A stretch of DNA of 64,000 nucleotides. It comes from an uncultured Chlorobiaceae bacterium (GTDB lineage Bacteria; Bacteroidota; Chlorobiia; Chlorobiales; Chlorobiaceae). The stretch spans positions 56,834 to 120,833 of the forward strand of contig CAJEXW010000005.1 in assembly GCA_903994525.1 (NCBI GenBank), written 5' to 3'. The notes under the pieces were generated by a model. The model made no database searches. It saw only the letters and a list, made by a program, of their open reading frames with translations, and had not been told where the DNA came from. Made by a program: the position numbers and the translations under genes. Of the stretch, positions 60,261-64,000 are shown in pieces. How positions within the stretch are numbered: position 1 is the first letter of the stretch; the number at the start of each line of letters is the position of its first letter.

Positions 60261-60523
60261 CCATTATCTTTGAACAGAGATTTGCAAAAGAGCTTCGCAG
60301 GCTTCGCGATGATAAGCTGCTGGCAAAGGTAAAAGCAATTATTATCGAGTGCAAGGAAGCTGAAAATTTGACTGGGATCAGGAATCTAAAAAAGCTTCGA
60401 GGTTACGATACTTATTACCGGATTCGTACAGGGGATTATAGAATAGGGATAGAGTGTGCTGGTAATGAGCTTATTTTTACGCGCATTTTGCACAGGAAAG
60501 AGATTTATAAAAATTTCCCGTGA
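60257..60523 (+). CDS. RelE/ParE-superfamily toxin
   Basis: An 88-residue basic protein. FEQRFAKELRRLRDDKLLAK near 5-24, IRNLKKLRGYDTYYRIRTGD near 46-65 and IFTRILHRKEIYKNFP at the end match the RelE fold pattern, with the conserved Y-R-x-R-x-G-D-Y-R core. RelE enzymes cut mRNA in the ribosome A site; ParE relatives poison gyrase. The start is a GTG within the antitoxin stop (GTGA). Together with the upstream gene it forms a complete pair. Confidence 0.88.
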   Translation: MTIIFEQRFAKELRRLRDDKLLAKVKAIIIECKEAENLTGIRNLKKLRGYDTYYRIRTGDYRIGIECAGNELIFTRILHRKEIYKNFP

Positions 60524-60608
60524 CGGTCTGGATTTTGCCGAGATGTAACGGTTTCGGGCAAGAAACGCAAAACTATCGTTGTTTTATCGTTCTTATTGGA
60601 GAAGCATT

Positions 60609-60995
60609 ATGACGGTCATCGAACAATTGAAACATGAAGCCGAACTCCTTACGGAACCGTTGGCTCAAGAGGTATTGGATTTTTTGTTATACAAGAGTGA
60701 CGCTTATGCAGCAATCCATGAAACCATGGCAGGCATGTCTGATGCTGGCGTTATCGACAAAAAGACAATGCGCGAGTTTGACGAAGCTTGCCTGACACCG
60801 GTTCATGCGTTCAGTGCTCCTGATATCAAAGCCTTGCGAGAGCGTGAGGAGGTGAGCCAGAGAGTTTTTGCCCTGTACATGAATGTGAGCAAAGATTCGG
60901 TCAGTCAATGGGAACGGGGACTCAAGAAGCCCGCTGGTCCAACACTGAAACTCCTTTCTCTGGTGAAGCAGAAAGGACTCTCGGCTATCACGTGA
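60609..60995 (+). CDS. Chimeric antitoxin: DUF2281-like N-terminus joined to a HigA-type XRE domain
   Basis: A 128-residue protein starting at MTVIEQLKHEAELLTEPLA with GGAGAAG upstream. Residues 1-30 have the QLKxEAELLTEPLAQEVLDF pattern of DUF2281/VapB-like small proteins. From about residue 36 on it matches HigA-type antitoxins (ETMAGMSDAGVIDKKTMREF, then the XRE helix-turn-helix VSQRVFALYMNVSKDSVSQW at about 82-101). The two parts normally belong to different genes, so a deletion fused them. No HigB toxin is adjacent, so it is an orphan regulator. Confidence 0.75.
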   Translation: MTVIEQLKHEAELLTEPLAQEVLDFLLYKSDAYAAIHETMAGMSDAGVIDKKTMREFDEACLTPVHAFSAPDIKALREREEVSQRVFALYMNVSKDSVSQWERGLKKPAGPTLKLLSLVKQKGLSAIT

Positions 60996-61918
60996 CCGCA
61001 AAATTGAGGCCTTCCCCGGCAGGACGTTCCGCGTGGTTTAGTATCGGCAGAATTTGCTCAATGACGGCAATTCCAGGTAACGATAATAACAAATCCACCT
61101 CTTTCCTGAAATCCTCTTCTGCCGTAAAGATATCGGTAAATTCTGCAAATACCCAACGGCCACAGGCACCAATGTTGTTGACTCCGGGAATCCAGCAAGT
61201 ATCCATGGAGGACTTTTTCTCCTTGGCATCCTCGCGCTGGTATCCCTTGACCTCCACAGCAAGATGGAGCAAATTATCGTCACCATTGCCGTCATCAACA
61301 AGCACAATAAAGTCTTGCCGATGGCGGCGCATCTCCGAGCTGTAGCGGTGAGGTTCTCCTCCGGCAGTTCAACGCGGTAGCCAGCAACATTCGGAAAGAT
61401 AATTTCAAGGTGGTCACGTTCCTGGAGAACTGCTTTCACCTGTATGGTTTCGTGGGGAGACTGCGGCGGCGCAATGACCGGCATGGCGGTAAAGCCGAAG
61501 GGAATGCCAAGCACATCGGCATACTCAACATTGAAGAGCCCCTGCTCATTCAGATTGTACGACTGGCGACGACGCAGGGCGCGGCCAATCACCTGCTCGC
61601 AGAGGAGCTGCGTGCCGAAGGCACGAACGCCGAGCACGTGGGTAACGGTATTGGCATCCCACCCTTCGGTCAGCAAGGAGACCGAGACTACGCAGCGGAT
61701 CGACTGGCCAAGCCGCCCCTTTTTGCCAACCATAAATTACTGTCAGGATTGTTTGGCTGACTCACCCGCATCCGGTCGCGGATGGTCAGGCTTGGAGTGA
61801 CAATCATGAATCCACGGGTAAACTTTTTGCACTGTTGATCGGGTGAAGCCGCCAATGCTGAAGCAGCCGGGCGGTTACAGTCTGGATAATGAGTGCAATA
61901 AAACGCATTTCTACACAA
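60988..61918 (-). pseudogene. Broken type III-like restriction helicase (Res subunit) remnant
   Basis: Three minus-strand pieces of one gene are visible. FTRGFMIVTPSLTIRDR (about 61760-61850) is an early helicase block. SLLTEGWDANTVTHVLGVRA and LLCEQVIGRALRRR (about 61560-61690) are late helicase motifs. WIPGVNNIGACGRWVFAEF (about 61130-61205) is the C-terminal region. An internal deletion joins the first and second pieces out of frame, and a further frameshift near 61330-61360 separates the second from the third. No start codon region of the family is present. It is a dead, shortened copy. Confidence 0.8.
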
Positions 61919-62606
61919 AAAAATTCACAAAAATTTATGCGCAATGGTATTTTTATGAAATCTTTTACTTATCCTCTATATCGTTACCTCTTTAAATAAT
62001 TTGTCTAAAACTTCGAGTTGAGAGTGAGGTTGACGTGACATTTTCTTTATCGATGTTTTATGCCCGGTGGTGATGATGGTGGGTTTTGGACATTATTACG
62101 CCAGGGTGTTGTTTTTTGGAGGAGATATTATCTTTCGTGATTCTCACTAACAACAAAAATTACGACAATGGCAACATCAACCTGTAAAACCTGTAACGGC
62201 AAAGGATCAATGCCCTAAGTGCAAAGGCAGTGGTCGGGTTCAAGATTTTTTGGGGGGTTCACACCAGTGCAAGAACTGTAACGGTTCCGGCGTGGTTAAG
62301 TGCGGAGTATGCAACGGTAAAGGTCGCGCGTAAAACCTGATGAAATAATTATAGGAGAGTTCAGCACCAGTAGACTGTTACCATTATGCCTGAAACGCGT
62401 TGGTACAACTCAGACCGAAAATAGAGTAGCTGCAGGGTTGCTACTTGTGTTGTTGGCATTCACCTTGGAATCCTGAAAGTAGGATAAAACGAACACATTA
62501 ACAAAAAACATCACTGGCCGGGTCCACATACATAGGGACAGGTCAAATCTCGAATTGCTGAATAATCAGTGCGCTTTTTGGAAAGGGGTCGCAAATATTT
62601 AAATCA
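61919..62606. other. Gene-poor accessory stretch with a frameshifted mini gene
   Basis: About 690 bases between the broken restriction gene and the VWA lipoprotein. The only coding signal is the frameshifted zinc-finger mini gene at 62168-62333. Near 62520-62550 the sequence CATAGGGACAGGTC resembles half of the hairpin ends seen with REP-type/IS200-like elements, without its partner. The rest shows nothing I can name. Confidence 0.4.
62168..62333 (+). pseudogene. DnaJ-type zinc-finger mini protein with a frameshift
   Basis: The first frame gives MATSTCKTCNGKGSMP and then a TAA. The neighbouring frame, entered one base earlier, continues CPKCKGSGRVQDF and ends QCKNCNGSGVVKCGVCNGKG before a TAA at 62331. 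Together these hold four CxxCxGxG units, the zinc-binding repeats of DnaJ. It lacks a J domain, so it resembles stand-alone zinc-finger co-chaperones. A one-base shift breaks the reading frame, so it is a pseudogene unless the sequence has an error or the ribosome shifts. Confidence 0.65.
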
Positions 62607-63893
62607 ATGGGTATGAATTTTTTTTATGGGCTTACTCGTGCTGCTTTTTTTCTATTCATTGCGTTTTTTGTCAGTAGTTGCAGTAAATCTGATAAGCCAC
62701 CTGTATGGGATTATGATGTTGTTGGGCGCTCTTATTCCGCTGATCAGAATGTATCAATTGATATATATTTAGATGCTACCAAATCTATGGAAGGGTTTGC
62801 AAGTCCCGAAACAAACTTTGCAAAGTTATTAAAAGATATAGATGTTTTATCAAGAAATAGTTTTGGAAACAGTATAGTTAATTTGTACAAGTTTGGTGAT
62901 AAAATTGAAGGAATTGGTCGAGAGAATTTTCTAGATGCTTATAAGATACGTACGAAATTTTACAGGGAGAAAGGGTTGTCTCACGAGACAAGAATAGATA
63001 ATGTTATAGATAGTGTTGATGTATCAAAATTAACTGTGGTGATTACAGATCTTTTTCAGAAAGGTCAAGATCTAAATGATGTCATTAGCAAGATTAAATT
63101 AAAATGTTTTGATCAAGGCTTAGATTTCGGTTTAATTAGTATAAAAAGCCAATTTAATGGAATGGTCTATGACGTTTATGATTCTCCCTATCATCTTTCT
63201 CAATCAAACAAAGGAGAGATAAAGTATCGGCCTGTTTATGCGCTGGTATTTGGCAAAAATTATAATATAAAAAAGCTTTTCCGACTTCTTGAAAATAAAT
63301 CGTATGCTGAAGAGCACCACTTTCTTCTTATTTCACCATTGGTAACGGAGTCGTTTGTGGTAGAGCTTAAACCAGATATGAAAAATGATTTCCAAAAGGC
63401 CGCAGTAGATAATACACGCCCATTAAGCGATATGCTTTATCGCCTAAAAAATAAAAAAAATAAAGATATAATTGTGGTTCCGGTAAATATTAAATATAAA
63501 CAATATAAATATATTCCACGTTTTTCTTCAAATCTTGAACTGGTTGTTTATAAGCAAACTCGCAAGAAAAAATCCAATTCTTTTAATACATTTTTAAGTA
63601 CAGAAGTAAAGCTGGATAAACTGAATATTTCAAATGATTCTTTGATACAGTCCAAACTGGTATTTTCTGTTCCGTCTGAAAAAGGTTGGCATTCATATAA
63701 AATGTATTTAAACGTGCCAGAAGTTGAAGGATTTGTACTTCCTGAATGGGTAGATAGTTTGTCGTCAGAAAATCCTGGTCAGTACGATGAAGAATACAAA
63801 ACTATGAATCTAAAAAATTTTATAGGGGGTATTTTACAGGCAAATACCAGTGCCCGAAAACCCGGAGTAGCTAAAATATATTTTACTTATTGA
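62607..63893 (+). CDS. VWA-like domain lipoprotein of unknown function
   Basis: A 428-residue protein. The signal peptide has a lipobox VSSC (cysteine 25) followed by serine, which predicts outer-membrane retention. Residues about 49-200 look like a VWA domain: DIYLDATKSMEGF has a MIDAS-like DxTxS (D56-S60), and LTVVITDLFQKGQDL has the next acidic position. The rest is lysine-rich with beta-strand patterns. Base composition is clearly more AT-rich than the core genes, a sign of transfer. It stands just before IS21-like repeats. I do not recognise the family. The start is uncertain: MGMNF has no close ribosome site. Confidence 0.75.
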   Translation: MGMNFFYGLTRAAFFLFIAFFVSSCSKSDKPPVWDYDVVGRSYSADQNVSIDIYLDATKSMEGFASPETNFAKLLKDIDVLSRNSFGNSIVNLYKFGDKIEGIGRENFLDAYKIRTKFYREKGLSHETRIDNVIDSVDVSKLTVVITDLFQKGQDLNDVISKIKLKCFDQGLDFGLISIKSQFNGMVYDVYDSPYHLSQSNKGEIKYRPVYALVFGKNYNIKKLFRLLENKSYAEEHHFLLISPLVTESFVVELKPDMKNDFQKAAVDNTRPLSDMLYRLKNKKNKDIIVVPVNIKYKQYKYIPRFSSNLELVVYKQTRKKKSNSFNTFLSTEVKLDKLNISNDSLIQSKLVFSVPSEKGWHSYKMYLNVPEVEGFVLPEWVDSLSSENPGQYDEEYKTMNLKNFIGGILQANTSARKPGVAKIYFTY

Positions 63894-63895
63894 GT

Positions 63896-63990
63896 ATTCC
63901 GGTGAAAGTGTACCACCGATTCCGGGCGAAAGTGTACCACTGATTCCGGACGAATATGTACCACCGATTCCGGAGCAAAGTGTACCACCT
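63896..63990. repeat. Four degenerate 23-24 bp tandem repeats, probable IS21-family end
   Basis: Four copies of a unit reading roughly ATTCCGGNNGAAAGTGTACC plus ACCG start at 63896, 63919, 63943 and 63967. IS21-family elements carry several such transposase-binding repeats near their ends, often containing GTGTACCACC-like sequence, and istA/istB would be expected just beyond the window. The repeats are too short and unspaced for a CRISPR array. Confidence 0.6.
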
Positions 63991-64000
63991 TTTTCATGCC

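Noticed and set aside
62520..62550. REP/IS200-like hairpin
   Set aside because: Only one half of the inverted repeat is visible, so it is mentioned but not called as an element.
63896..63990. CRISPR array
   Set aside because: The 23-24 base units follow each other without spacers and differ from each other; no cas genes are present.

Overview
The window comes from a green sulfur bacterium (Chlorobiaceae), most likely the Chlorobium/Pelodictyon group. The evidence is direct. It contains a near-canonical csmA (chlorosome baseplate protein) preceded by csmC. It also carries two bacteriochlorophyll loci: bchH-bchM-bchE on the minus strand and bchI-bchD plus a second bchH-type chelatase gene on the plus strand. 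Species cannot be fixed from the sequence alone.

Layout. 1-2.5 kb: end of gcvH, gcvPA, and convergent dapA. 2.8-9.2 kb: bchH, bchM and bchE (minus), taking protoporphyrin IX to divinyl protochlorophyllide. 9.3-11.8 kb: a TonB-dependent receptor. 12.1-14.5 kb: a serine-palmitoyltransferase-like enzyme divergent from an epimerase-fold dehydrogenase, a possible sphingolipid locus. 14.5-17 kb: holA, ssb, pyrK. 17.3-22.3 kb: arsA-like ATPase, csmC, csmA, a PH-like protein, and a second arsA-like ATPase, which look like a chlorosome-envelope gene neighbourhood. 22.4-27.3 kb: folB-folK, nadC, acpS, rluD-type gene, lpd. 27.4-34.4 kb: bchI, bchD and the second chelatase H subunit. 34.5-35.8 kb: three small genes (hydrophobic protein, Nif11-like Cys-rich protein, DUF2934-like protein). 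35.9-40 kb: a CheB-CheR-PAS hybrid overlapping a PAS-winged-helix regulator. 40-55.9 kb: core housekeeping genes (guaB, three serine tRNAs in a row, def, fmt, lepA, lepB, trpE, htrA, greA, tpiA, thiC with a TPP riboswitch, ferredoxin-nitroreductase, M24 peptidase).

55.9 kb to the end is accessory DNA: a type I restriction R subunit without M or S partners, a YgjP-type metallopeptidase, a relic of a second hsdR start, a RelE-type toxin-antitoxin pair, a chimeric XRE antitoxin, a broken type III-like restriction helicase, a frameshifted DnaJ-zinc-finger mini gene, an AT-rich VWA lipoprotein, and four degenerate 23-24 bp repeats that look like the end of an IS21-family element.

How the genes fit together. 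The two bch loci supply Mg-protoporphyrin and its early derivatives for chlorophyll and chlorosome pigments. csmC and csmA build the chlorosome envelope and baseplate. The flanking ArsA/Get3-like ATPases and the PH-like protein are plausible but unproven assembly factors. The right end is a decaying defence and mobile-element island.
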